Assembly (NCBI GenBank): GCA_964591245.1
Contig: CAZPZZ010000064.1
Coordinates: forward strand, 1 to 20,941
Source: CAZPZZ01 sp964591245
Lineage (GTDB): Bacteria > Acidobacteriota > Vicinamibacteria > Vicinamibacterales > UBA8438
Direction: 5' to 3'
DNA length: 20,941 nt
In this document: positions 1 through 8,067 of the stretch, in pieces
How the letters are laid out: the number at the start of each line of letters is the position of its first letter
Numbering within the stretch: the stretch's first letter is position 1
Program-made: the position numbers and the translations under genes
The notes under the pieces: generated by a model
The model's input: only the letters and a program-made list of their open reading frames with translations
Databases searched by the model: none
Told to the model about the DNA's origin: nothing

Positions 1-1
1 C

Positions 2-1165
2 GGGTGGTTCGGAATTGACCGTGACGACCCGATCGTGCAGCTGCAAAGCAAACACGTTTACGCGAACTGGCAACGGTCCCAAGATGTGCTCAACACGGTA
101 CGACGATGGAACACTGCATCATTGGACCGGCTCATCGCCCCAACCATTGCTCCCACCCCGGTTCGACGGCCCGACATCTACTTGTTTGAAATCGAATCGT
201 ATGGTGCGGCATGGTGGATGGATCCGGTCTACGACCGCGCGCGCCACGGCCTCGTGAATACGATCGAACGCGAACTTCACGCACTGCAACTGCCTATCGT
301 GAGCCGTTTCGCGACCGCGCCGGTCCATGGCGGCGGATCGTGGATGAGCACCGCATCGGTGTTAAGCGGTCTACGCATTGACTCGCAAACGATTTTTTCA
401 GCCTGGAAACGACTGGCGGAACGCTATCCCCATCTCATCAATTACCTGAACGAGCACGGGTACTACACGCTTGCGGTGCAACCAGGCGCCACGTGGCGGG
501 AGGACTTCTATGGGTATGACGATACGATCATTCGGGCTGACTTCGACTACGATGGCCCCGTTTACAGCTTCGGCGTCATCCCTGACCAGTGGGCGCTCGA
601 GTTTGCGTTCGCCAAGTCGTGGACGACACACGCCAGCCCTCGGTTGATGCACTTCATTTCAGTCTCCACGCACTTCGCCTGGCACCCCCCCCCGCGCATC
701 ACAGCGGAAACGGAAGCGCTACGCGCAACGCAAGCGCCATTTATTGAGACCAGACCGGACTATGCTGAACTCGCGCGCACCATCCCGGCTGGTCGAAAAC
801 AGGATTATTTCGTCACAATGGCCTACGAATGGGAACTCCTGCTGAACGCGTTTCGACGGCGCATCAAGCCGGGATTCATTGCATTGATCTTTGGCGACCA
901 CCAACCCCCCTTCATCACGGATGGCCACGGCGGAAACAATGTCGTCTTACACGTCATTAGTGACCTACCGGATTACGCCCAATGGCTCACGGAGTTGGGC
1001 TTTCGAGGCGGCGCCGAACCCGCAGCGATACCCCCCAACACAAGGCCGCTCCGACTAGAGGGAATCTACTCGCTCCTCCTCGCCCTCTTGACTTCCCCTG
1101 ACGGAAACGCAATGAACGTGAACCTCCAGGGAATCACGCCACCGGTACGCCTACCCACGCCCTGA
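2..1165 (+). CDS. Sulfatase/LTA-synthase-like membrane hydrolase, C-terminal part (5' end outside window)
   Basis: The reading frame is open from the left edge, so the gene begins upstream. The GTG at 35 is probably internal. The visible part is an alkaline-phosphatase-superfamily catalytic domain. It has an early metal-binding-type segment (FEIESYG, about nt 184-204), a GGGSW segment near nt 332-346 where this superfamily places its Ser/Thr nucleophile, and a late FGDHQPPF segment (nt 889-912) matching the Asp-His metal ligands. There is no CxPSR formylglycine motif, so it is not a classical sulfatase. Family members usually carry several N-terminal membrane helices and transfer or hydrolyse phospho- or sulfo-groups at the envelope; such helices would lie left of the window. 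The substrate is unknown. A run of nine C (685-693) lies inside the frame and encodes prolines. It ends convergently with the next gene. Confidence 0.75.
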   Translation, partial: GWFGIDRDDPIVQLQSKHVYANWQRSQDVLNTVRRWNTASLDRLIAPTIAPTPVRRPDIYLFEIESYGAAWWMDPVYDRARHGLVNTIERELHALQLPIVSRFATAPVHGGGSWMSTASVLSGLRIDSQTIFSAWKRLAERYPHLINYLNEHGYYTLAVQPGATWREDFYGYDDTIIRADFDYDGPVYSFGVIPDQWALEFAFAKSWTTHASPRLMHFISVSTHFAWHPPPRITAETEALRATQAPFIETRPDYAELARTIPAGRKQDYFVTMAYEWELLLNAFRRRIKPGFIALIFGDHQPPFITDGHGGNNVVLHVISDLPDYAQWLTELGFRGGAEPAAIPPNTRPLRLEGIYSLLLALLTSPDGNAMNVNLQGITPPVRLPTP

Positions 1166-1261
1166 GACCACGTTACAAGCTGGAAGCGGCCGGCGCCCTT
1201 GAGTGCTCGCGTGACCAGCCCCAGCAACGGCCCTACTCTGGCAAGGCAAGTCCCATGCGGC

Positions 1262-2008
1262 TCACGTAGCCCGCACTGCGTAGACGTCACCGGAGCGCCC
1301 CTCGGCTGGCTGGGCAGCGAGGATGTCCTTCATGCCATCAGCATCGACCCACTCAGGACACGACCATCGCATGGTCTCCACCGCCGACCACCGGAACCGG
1401 TATACGCCCAACGCACTCAATCGATCAATGCAGCCGTAGGCCCGCTTGATGGATACGGGAAGAAACTCGAAACTCAGTGCGGGAAGTGCCTCTGTAAGCC
1501 CCTCGAGCACCTGCAACTCCGACCCCTCGACATCGATCTTGCAAAACGTGGGTGCTCCGTAAATGGCAATCAATCGGTCAAGCGTAGTGACCTCGACATC
1601 CACCTGGCTGTCCCAGCGAATCGCCGCAAAGCGACTATCCCCCTCCTGCACCTCGTGGACCCAGTCGGCCGCTGTCGTCGACAAGGTCGGCGTTGCGCTA
1701 CTGGCATACAAGGTTGTGCGCCCCGGCGCAGGGCCAACCGCGGAGTCCACAATCTCGACCTCTGAGTCCCCACGGTAGAGTAGGCGGAGCACCTCGAGGC
1801 ACGGTGGCTGCGGCTCGACCGCGATAACACGGGCCCCTAGACGGCGCCACGCGCGCACCCGATTTCCGACATGGGCACCAACATCGAAGCAGAGATCGCC
1901 ACGCGTGATGAATTGCTGATAGAACCGATGCATACGACCACGTCGCCAGACCGGGCCGTAGTAGGTCAGCAGCGAGCGAAGTACCCCATAGGAACTCGAA
2001 AACGCCAT
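1262..2008 (-). CDS. FkbM-family SAM-dependent methyltransferase
   Basis: A 248-residue class I methyltransferase of the FkbM type. Residues 40-50 hold the SAM-binding loop (CFDVGAHVGNR), residues 62-67 the acidic strand end (IAVEPQ), and residues 157-164 the family signature (KIDVEGSE). FkbM proteins generally O-methylate sugars or polyketide-type hydroxyls; the acceptor here is unknown. I chose the ATG at 2008 because a GAGG lies 5 nt upstream. A GTG three bases earlier (2011) is in frame but too close to that ribosome site. No signal peptide or membrane segment is seen, so it should be cytoplasmic. It is divergent from the next methyltransferase and convergent with the envelope hydrolase at the left, which fits a surface-glycan or lipid modification role by context only. 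Confidence 0.85.
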   Translation of the reverse strand: MAFSSSYGVLRSLLTYYGPVWRRGRMHRFYQQFITRGDLCFDVGAHVGNRVRAWRRLGARVIAVEPQPPCLEVLRLLYRGDSEVEIVDSAVGPAPGRTTLYASSATPTLSTTAADWVHEVQEGDSRFAAIRWDSQVDVEVTTLDRLIAIYGAPTFCKIDVEGSELQVLEGLTEALPALSFEFLPVSIKRAYGCIDRLSALGVYRFRWSAVETMRWSCPEWVDADGMKDILAAQPAEGRSGDVYAVRAT

Positions 2009-2037
2009 CACATCCTCACCGCCGGGTTTGTCTCACG

Positions 2038-2096
2038 CCTGAGGGTCAGGCTACCCTTCCTGACAGGCCAACATGAATGCGCCCCGCATGGGGCGC
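2038..2096. repeat. Hairpin-forming inverted repeats in divergent methyltransferase spacer
   Basis: Two elements lie in the 98-bp spacer between the divergent starts at 2008 and 2107. CCTGA-GGG-TCAGG (2038-2050) is a short palindrome whose right half, GTCAGG (2045-2050), can instead pair with CCTGAC (2059-2064). A perfect 7-bp stem GCGCCCC-GCAT-GGGGCGC spans 2079-2096, just 5' of the G-rich ribosome site of the plus-strand gene. These could be operator sites or RNA structure affecting translation. Function is inferred only. Confidence 0.45.
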
Positions 2097-2106
2097 GGGG
2101 GAATCG

Positions 2107-2943
2107 GTGCACGTCGACGAAGTCAAACGATACTACGAGCAAAACACCCGTCGGTTCCTGTCGTTCGGCCAGGGTGGCGCGGAGGGCGCGATCCATCGAG
2201 CCGTCTGGGCCGAGGGAGTCCGGGATCGACGGGACGCCTTTCATTGCGTGCATGATCTGGTTTGGCGAGAGGCACAGCGCCTCGCCAACCCGCTGCGCAT
2301 GCTCGACCTCGGCTGTGGTGTCGGCGCCTGTCTCCAATACGTGAGCGAGCGGACCCCCCTCGAAGGAATCGGGATCACATTGAGTCCTCTCCAAGTAAAG
2401 CTTGCCAGAGAACGGCTCGCGAACCATCCTACAGTGCCAACGGTCAGGTTTCATGAGGGCAACTTCGAACACCTCCCCTCCATTGAACCGGTACACCTGG
2501 CAACAGCCATCGAATCCTTTATCCACTGCTCGGACCCGAATCGGTTCTTCAGCGAGGTGGCCCGGGTCCTACGCCCCGGGGGACGGCTCATCATATGTGA
2601 CGATTTTTTGGGGATCCCCGCGACGACCGCCGGACCCACCGGCCGCATGATGATCGACGAATTCAAGCAGGGGTGGCACGCAGGCACGCTCGAAACAGTG
2701 GCTACAATTGACGCCATCGCACGGCGCCACGGATTCGAATTGGCGACGGACACCGACCTCAGCCCATATCTCGAACTCGGTAGATGGCGGGACCGAGCTG
2801 TCGCCCAACTCGTCCGTCTCGGCAAACGCGTCGGATTACGAACCAAATATTTTCAGAGTCTTCTCGGAGGCGACGCTCTTCAGCGTTGTCTACGCAGCGG
2901 CCTGGTGCAGTATCGCTTCGTGGTCTGGAGCGCGACGACGTAG
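2107..2943 (+). CDS. Class I SAM-dependent methyltransferase (UbiE/small-molecule type)
   Basis: A 278-residue methyltransferase if translation starts at the GTG at 2107, which has GGGGGA about 5 nt upstream. An in-frame ATG at 2077 would add ten residues, but that codon abuts a strong GC hairpin and the extra residues look non-conserved. An N-terminal helical cap (residues 1-60) is followed by the SAM-binding motif I (MLDLGCGVGACL, 65-76), an acidic post-I region (GIGITLSPLQ, 87-96), a motif II-like segment (about 129-145), and VLRPGGRLIICDDF (154-167). The C-terminal half is helical and probably binds the acceptor. The pattern resembles methyltransferases acting on small molecules or isoprenoid/lipid acceptors. 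The substrate cannot be named. No signal peptide is present. The stop is followed by C7 and then a convergent sulfatase gene. Confidence 0.8.
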   Translation: MHVDEVKRYYEQNTRRFLSFGQGGAEGAIHRAVWAEGVRDRRDAFHCVHDLVWREAQRLANPLRMLDLGCGVGACLQYVSERTPLEGIGITLSPLQVKLARERLANHPTVPTVRFHEGNFEHLPSIEPVHLATAIESFIHCSDPNRFFSEVARVLRPGGRLIICDDFLGIPATTAGPTGRMMIDEFKQGWHAGTLETVATIDAIARRHGFELATDTDLSPYLELGRWRDRAVAQLVRLGKRVGLRTKYFQSLLGGDALQRCLRSGLVQYRFVVWSATT

Positions 2944-3044
2944 CCCCCCCTGCCGTAGACGAACACGTCGAAAAAACCAAAGAGGAGAACTCTCATCCGG
3001 CGGCGCGACCTGGGACGACAACAATCAGCCGGATACCCGTCCAC

Positions 3045-4526
3045 TCAACGAAAGTACTTGTCCACGATCCAGGCCGGCTGCCACCGGTCGGGCTCGCGGT
3101 CCTGCCCGCTGAGATCAACGTCTCGGGGGTCCGGATCATCCACTTCCAGCGGTTGAGTGTCACCAAATGACTGCTGCGCCAGGTTCAGCCTCGTCAACAT
3201 CCGATCCAGGACTGGCCGGTACTCCACGTCTGTAGACAGATCACGTGTCTCGTCGGGATCACGTGAAAGATCAAACAGTTGACGGTGATTGATCTGCGGG
3301 TAGACGATGATCTTGTACTGTTCGTCTCGCAAGGCGCGCATCGTATCCTGGTAAGCGAGAAACACTGCGTCACGCACCCTCTCGTCCGCCCCCTCCCAGA
3401 GAGCACGCAAGCTGTACCCGTCGACGTCATGCGGCATCCCTGCGCCCGTCAGTTCCGCTACCGTCGGCACGAGGTCGAGCAGATACGTGAACGCCCACGT
3501 CTCCCCCGTCGGAATACCTGGCCCGGAAACAATGAGCGGACTCCGGACGCTGTGCTCGTAAAGGTTCTGCTTGCCGAGCAATCCATGGCTTCCTACTGCC
3601 AGACCGTGGTCGGCGGCGTAGATAATCAGCGTACGCTCCGCATGTGGTGAGTCGGCGAGCGCGTTCAAGATCCGCCCCACCTGGCCGTCAAGATGCGTGA
3701 TCAACCCATAGTATTCCGCAAGCTGGTCCTGCACGTCCGCCTCGGTGCGAGGCCACGACGCCAGGCGTTCGTCGCGGATCGCCATCGCGCCATTGTCGAA
3801 TGGATGTTGCGGCAGGAAGTTTTCCGGTAAGGCCGGTAGACGTTCATAGTACGGTTCGGCGTACTCTGCCGGCGGCTGTCTGGGGTCGTGAGGTGCGGTG
3901 AAGGCGACGTAGACATAGAAGGGATCGTCGGAATCATAATCGTCGAGGAAACGAATCGCAGCGTCGGCGAAGAGCTCGCTCGAATGACGCCCGCCGAGTC
4001 GCTCTCCGGACAGCACACGGTTCCCGGTGACGTCACGAAGCGGCACCCGCAGGTGATCTGACATACCACCCAGCATGATCGACGCCCCTTCCCGATAGCT
4101 ACGAAGCAAGGCCTCCTCGCCGTTATGCCATTTTCCGGTGATGAAGGTGTGGTAGCCGGCGTCGCCGAGTACCTGGGGCAACGTGGCGACCCCCGCCATG
4201 TCATTGGGTGTGTGTAGATAGGTGCGGCCCGTGTGCACCATCGCTCGACTGGGAATACAGACCGCACCGCTATTCGAACCAAAGTTGTAGTTCGAGCGAA
4301 AGCTGAAGCCTTCAGTCGCCAACCGGTCAAGATTGGGCGTGGAGATTCGAGGATTCCCCCACGCCGCAATCGTGTCGGCGCGTTGGTCGTCGGCGTACAA
4401 GAACAGCACGCTGAGCCGTGGCTCGGTCTGAGCTCTCGGGTACACCTCGGCGGGTCCTCTAGCAAGACAGGCCGCAACGAAGACACATACGGCGAGCGAC
4501 CTCGCTAACGGAGAGAAGACGTGCAT
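3045..4526 (-). CDS. Exported arylsulfatase-type sulfatase (formylglycine family S1)
   Basis: A 493-residue sulfatase. The FGly motif C-I-P-S-R with T-G after four residues (C90-G100) marks the cysteine that a maturation enzyme converts to formylglycine. D46/D47, K132/H134 (GKWH), H213 (APHD), D306/H307 (ADHG) and K319 (GKQ) supply the expected metal- and sulfate-binding residues. I chose the ATG at 4526 because it opens directly onto a signal peptide (MHVFSPLARSLAVCVF). The segment VAAC (17-20) could be a lipobox, making it a lipoprotein. A GTG at 4571 would place 15 non-hydrophobic residues before this signal. It lies 65 bp after the HemY-like gene and is probably cotranscribed with it. It likely removes sulfate esters from polysaccharides or aryl sulfates; the substrate is not determinable. 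No maturation enzyme is seen in the window. Confidence 0.9.
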   Translation of the reverse strand: MHVFSPLARSLAVCVFVAACLARGPAEVYPRAQTEPRLSVLFLYADDQRADTIAAWGNPRISTPNLDRLATEGFSFRSNYNFGSNSGAVCIPSRAMVHTGRTYLHTPNDMAGVATLPQVLGDAGYHTFITGKWHNGEEALLRSYREGASIMLGGMSDHLRVPLRDVTGNRVLSGERLGGRHSSELFADAAIRFLDDYDSDDPFYVYVAFTAPHDPRQPPAEYAEPYYERLPALPENFLPQHPFDNGAMAIRDERLASWPRTEADVQDQLAEYYGLITHLDGQVGRILNALADSPHAERTLIIYAADHGLAVGSHGLLGKQNLYEHSVRSPLIVSGPGIPTGETWAFTYLLDLVPTVAELTGAGMPHDVDGYSLRALWEGADERVRDAVFLAYQDTMRALRDEQYKIIVYPQINHRQLFDLSRDPDETRDLSTDVEYRPVLDRMLTRLNLAQQSFGDTQPLEVDDPDPRDVDLSGQDREPDRWQPAWIVDKYFR

Positions 4527-4591
4527 AGGCCTGATGGTACCAGACCACATGGGTGCAATCACACGAGCCACTCGCCCGGGTGACCCGGTAG

Positions 4592-5692
4592 TCAGAGTTC
4601 GAGGATCTGTTCTGCGGCGTGCTCCCCCGAGCGTACTGCCGCATCGATTCCAGCACCGTGGAACGCAGAGCCAGCCAATCGGATCCGGGTACCGACCAGC
4701 GACGATTCAAGTTCGGTCACCGCTGCCCGACGGGCTTCATTAAAGACAGGCAACGCTCGCGGCCAGCGAGACACCCACCAGGCACGCGGCTCGGCAGCGA
4801 CCGCGATGACCCGGCGTAAGCCTGCCAGGGCGCGATCTCGCCATGCGGTGTCATCCAGGGCGTGAGGCCCATCTACTCCTTCGTCGGTTGATCGAAAGAA
4901 CAGGCGCAACAACGCGTGGTCCCCCGGTGACCGCTCGACAAATTTCGCATTGGTGAACGTACACGCCCGAAGGCCCTCGCGCTGTGCATCCTCCGCGACC
5001 ACGAAACCGGTGCCATCGAGTGGATGATCGATGGCCGAGCGAACAAACGCGAGTTCGACCGCCACACTCGACTGGCAGGGCGCCGCAAACAATGAACGTG
5101 CTCCTGGCAACGTTGACTGCAGCACATGCGACGCGCCCCGCGCATCGGTCGCGACGACCACGGCATCAGCAGTAATAGCCGCCCCACCCTGCAGAACGAC
5201 TTGAACGCCATTCGGCCGTGACTCCACCTCACTCACGGACTGACCGAGACGCAGCGCGACGCGCTCCGCGAGCCGTGTTTGCAATGCCTGCACCAGACTT
5301 CCCATACCACGACGGAAGGTTCGTATACCTTTTCCAAGATCTGCTGCGGGCACCTGAAAACCGAGAAATGCAGCCGCCTCACCAGCGCGCAGTACAGACA
5401 ACTGTCTTCCATCGAAACCGTAGGACTGCATTACCGTTTGGCCGATCAGCTCTTCGTGGAGATCCACCTCGCTGGCAAGGCGCGGCAGCGCTTCACTACG
5501 GAACACAAACCCCTCCGCTCCGCGCTCCACAATGAATTGACCATCGTGCTCGGTGAAAATCTGTCCCCCGAAGCGGGAGCGCGCATCGATCACTGTGATT
5601 TCCGCGCGCATCCCCAACCGCCACGCGGTAGTCAACCCTGCAAGACCACCACCGACGATAACCACGCGCGGCCTCCGAGACCTCTGTCCCAT
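4592..5692 (-). CDS. HemY-like FAD-dependent protoporphyrinogen/coproporphyrinogen oxidase, shortened
   Basis: A 366-residue flavoprotein. It opens with the Rossmann FAD motif (VIVGGGLAGL, 11-20) and the next acidic contact (VIDARSRFGG, 34-43). It carries GTGFVV (227-232) and CTFTNAKF (244-251), both typical of HemY. It ends with the C-terminal FAD segment GSAFHGAGIDAAVRSG (341-356), the HemY form of GxxxxGxGIPDCIxSG. HemY enzymes oxidise protoporphyrinogen or coproporphyrinogen in haem synthesis and are normally about 450-470 residues. Here the stretch between GRQL (95) and RRGMGSLVQAL (127-137) spans some 30-40 residues where B. subtilis HemY has more than 120, so much of the helical substrate/membrane domain is missing. 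The frame is intact. It may be a HemY paralogue with a different substrate. The gene starts 32 bp after the upstream hydrolase gene. Confidence 0.75.
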   Translation of the reverse strand: MGQRSRRPRVVIVGGGLAGLTTAWRLGMRAEITVIDARSRFGGQIFTEHDGQFIVERGAEGFVFRSEALPRLASEVDLHEELIGQTVMQSYGFDGRQLSVLRAGEAAAFLGFQVPAADLGKGIRTFRRGMGSLVQALQTRLAERVALRLGQSVSEVESRPNGVQVVLQGGAAITADAVVVATDARGASHVLQSTLPGARSLFAAPCQSSVAVELAFVRSAIDHPLDGTGFVVAEDAQREGLRACTFTNAKFVERSPGDHALLRLFFRSTDEGVDGPHALDDTAWRDRALAGLRRVIAVAAEPRAWWVSRWPRALPVFNEARRAAVTELESSLVGTRIRLAGSAFHGAGIDAAVRSGEHAAEQILEL

Positions 5693-5704
5693 ACTCTACT
5701 CGTA

Positions 5705-5714
5705 CCTACGTAGG
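5705..5714. repeat. Perfect 10-bp palindrome in hydrolase/HemY gap
   Basis: CCTACGTAGG is a perfect palindrome in the 32-bp spacer between two minus-strand genes. It could be a protein-binding site or a chance palindrome. It has no loop, so an RNA hairpin is unlikely. Confidence 0.3.
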
Positions 5715-5724
5715 AGGGGTCGCC

Positions 5725-7815
5725 TCATCTGAGAATCTGACTCTCCTCGGCCATCTGAATCAATAACGCTCCGTCTTCCTCCAGCAGATGACGGCGCGCA
5801 ATAGAGTCCGCCACGGCCTGTTTTACCGCGGCGACGAATCCAGCGTGGTCACTGTACCGCTCCTCCAGCGACAGGCGGGGATCACCCGTGGCCAGACGTT
5901 CCGCCCGGGTCATCACGAGGGGAAAGAATGAACCGGTCAACCCGCACAGATCACGTCCCCGGGGCCCCTCCGCATAGAGATTCCACCCGGTATTCGTCCC
6001 AACCGGCACCGCCACGTCGATCGACCGGATCCCCGCGACATCATGCCCATCCTCATCGACGGTCGGCACCAATGCCTGGTATTGTGCCCCGCGCGTTGGC
6101 GGCAGCAGAGTCTGCCTCCCGCCCCGCGGGCCGAACAGGGGGCCAAAATTCAACGCGGACAGCCCGTTGATCACCGTGGGGAACTCTACGCCCGGTATCC
6201 TGGGAAACGTCCGTGCAACCTCCTCAACAGCACCCAGCGTACCCCGGCGCGGATCAGGGTACTGTGACTCGGGAGGGACAACTCCCTGGTCCACCCATGC
6301 ATCAAGAGCAACCAGCAGCGCGCGCATGGCCGGAGCACTACTCCGGTAGGTATTCGTGATGTTCCGACACTCTCCCAGTCCGCTCGGCCTCCGTCCCACG
6401 CCGCTTGCCCCACCATGTGGATGACTGGACAACAGATAGAAGCGCACCGTGGGCGGAATCGGAACTGGATTACCGATGGCGTCATGCACGTTCAACGACG
6501 CCTTCATCTGCCAGAACTCGTTACTCGTATCGATATGGAACACCACAGGATCGGTCTCAGGACGCTTCAAGATCCCGTCGCGGATTCCCGTAGTCGGATC
6601 CGTTGTTACGGCGTAGGTCAACGGCGCCCAGGAATGTGATGTGAAATCAGGGGTCCGGTCTTGCCGGGAATAGATATTCGGATCGGCGAACTCCACGTTG
6701 GCAAAGAGCCGATGTGTCCCGGGGATATGAATGCGTACCGCATCGAAGACCCGCCGGTGTGCTTCATCCTCGTTGAAGCCGAGATACACAAACTCCCGGA
6801 GATACATGCCGGTCGACGAAATACCCAACCCATAGACTTGCCGCACCTCAGGGGCCGTGCTTCCGGTACCCAACGGATTGGCGGTCCCGTGGTCATCGAC
6901 CGTTCCATATTTGAGGAACGAGCCCAGATCACGGGTGACCGCATAACCCAATCCCATGACCCACGGATTCTTCGCAGGATAGATGAGTTCGTATACCTTG
7001 TCCCACGCAAACCCATCGAACACACAGATATCGCGAGTCGATGGAACGAGCGCCTCTTCCCCGTTTGCACAGGTGGCGAATGCCCATCGAGCAGAGGGCA
7101 CCGTCTGCCGTAAACCATCAATGCGATCGCGTACCGTCAACGTGGAGTTGATAGTCTCCGTATCGGCCGTCTCATAACTCACGAAGCGATCATTCCCCTT
7201 GAGCGGCAGGCTGTAGCTGACGATACCGTCTCCCACAGGTCGTCCCGTCGGCGTTGAGGGATATTCGACTCGGATGCGCGACACGACCGGGCTCCCATCG
7301 GCCTGCATCGCGACTGGCAGGGTCGCACCCAATCGGGTCGCGGTCGTGACGATGTCACCCGCCCACCCAGCATCGACGAACGTGTAGCCAAGCCGAAAAA
7401 ACAGTCCATCTCCCAGCTCGGCATCGGCGCCCGTAGGAAGAGTCGGGAAGGTTTGAAAGGGGATCTCTATGGCGTTGCCTCGGTTGTTGATCCCGTACAG
7501 GATTTTTTGATTTCCGCGTGCAAAATCTGTGGGCCTAATGATGACAAACGGTGCACTGAACTCCACCAACCCTCGGGCATTACGAGGAGCCCGGTCCACG
7601 TTGACGATCACCGCGTTGAGTGGATCGTCCGGATCAACCTCCATGTGCACAGTACCCTCGAGACGCACGAAGGTCCCGACCGCACCAAACGTGCGTCCGT
7701 CCGCATAGGGAGTACTACGCTCCACGACGAATCGGGTCACCCGTGCTTCTCCAGGCTCCACCTGCCCGGCCACGATCACCGCACTCAGTATCAACATCGC
7801 GAGCGTGCGCTTCAT
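5725..7815 (-). CDS. Exported alpha/beta hydrolase domain-containing protein (Abhydrolase_10-like)
   Basis: A 696-residue secreted protein. The ATG at 7815 has AAGGAG 8-9 nt upstream and begins a clear signal peptide (residues 1-24, ending GEA). Further upstream in-frame starts would precede it with unrelated residues. Family-typical segments follow: VDPDDPLNAVIVNVD (60-74), ILYGINNRGN (105-114), then GISSTG (331-336), which aligns with the GxSQSG nucleophile elbow of this family and gives Ser333 as candidate nucleophile. It is followed by FVYLGFNEDEAHRR (342-355). Later SHPHGG (464-469) may supply the catalytic His. These proteins are widespread in Acidobacteria and Proteobacteria and mostly uncharacterised; esterase or lipase activity is presumed from the fold. 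It is the first gene of a minus-strand unit with the HemY-like and sulfatase genes and is divergent from the gene at 8068. Confidence 0.8.
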   Translation of the reverse strand: MKRTLAMLILSAVIVAGQVEPGEARVTRFVVERSTPYADGRTFGAVGTFVRLEGTVHMEVDPDDPLNAVIVNVDRAPRNARGLVEFSAPFVIIRPTDFARGNQKILYGINNRGNAIEIPFQTFPTLPTGADAELGDGLFFRLGYTFVDAGWAGDIVTTATRLGATLPVAMQADGSPVVSRIRVEYPSTPTGRPVGDGIVSYSLPLKGNDRFVSYETADTETINSTLTVRDRIDGLRQTVPSARWAFATCANGEEALVPSTRDICVFDGFAWDKVYELIYPAKNPWVMGLGYAVTRDLGSFLKYGTVDDHGTANPLGTGSTAPEVRQVYGLGISSTGMYLREFVYLGFNEDEAHRRVFDAVRIHIPGTHRLFANVEFADPNIYSRQDRTPDFTSHSWAPLTYAVTTDPTTGIRDGILKRPETDPVVFHIDTSNEFWQMKASLNVHDAIGNPVPIPPTVRFYLLSSHPHGGASGVGRRPSGLGECRNITNTYRSSAPAMRALLVALDAWVDQGVVPPESQYPDPRRGTLGAVEEVARTFPRIPGVEFPTVINGLSALNFGPLFGPRGGRQTLLPPTRGAQYQALVPTVDEDGHDVAGIRSIDVAVPVGTNTGWNLYAEGPRGRDLCGLTGSFFPLVMTRAERLATGDPRLSLEERYSDHAGFVAAVKQAVADSIARRHLLEEDGALLIQMAEESQILR

Positions 7816-8004
7816 CAGGTTGACTCCTTCTCTGCTATCGCGGCGGGGTCGCTCCCCCACGATCATCACAAGCACTCTGTCACCCGTGGAACAGGACTCC
7901 CACTCCCGTGACCCGGAAAACCAGAACCGACGATCCCACAAGCAACAGTCGCGTCTTCCCCTTGTCCCTGAACGGGGCCCGGCCATCAGGCTGAGGCCAC
8001 GAGC

Positions 8005-8024
8005 CATAATTGAGGAGTATTATG
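8005..8024. repeat. AT-rich inverted repeat between divergent genes
   Basis: CATAAT-TGAGGAGT-ATTATG is a 6-bp inverted repeat with an 8-nt centre in an otherwise GC-rich 252-bp spacer (7816-8067). Each arm resembles a -10 hexamer on opposite strands, but no good -35 lies at the right distance. It may be an operator or part of overlapping divergent promoters. Nothing else recognisable was seen in this spacer. Confidence 0.35.
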
Positions 8025-8067
8025 ACCCTCGGTAGCAGAAACCTGGATCGCATAGAGGACACTGATA

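Noticed and set aside
2008..2526. Minus-strand open frame of 172 codons opposite the methyltransferase
   Set aside because: It lies antisense to a gene with clear SAM-binding motifs and has no recognisable domain.
2958..2975. GACG-AACA-CGTC hairpin followed by an A-run in the convergent gap
   Set aside because: The run is A, not T, on the plus strand, and on the minus strand the T-run precedes the stem, so it is not a terminator in either direction.
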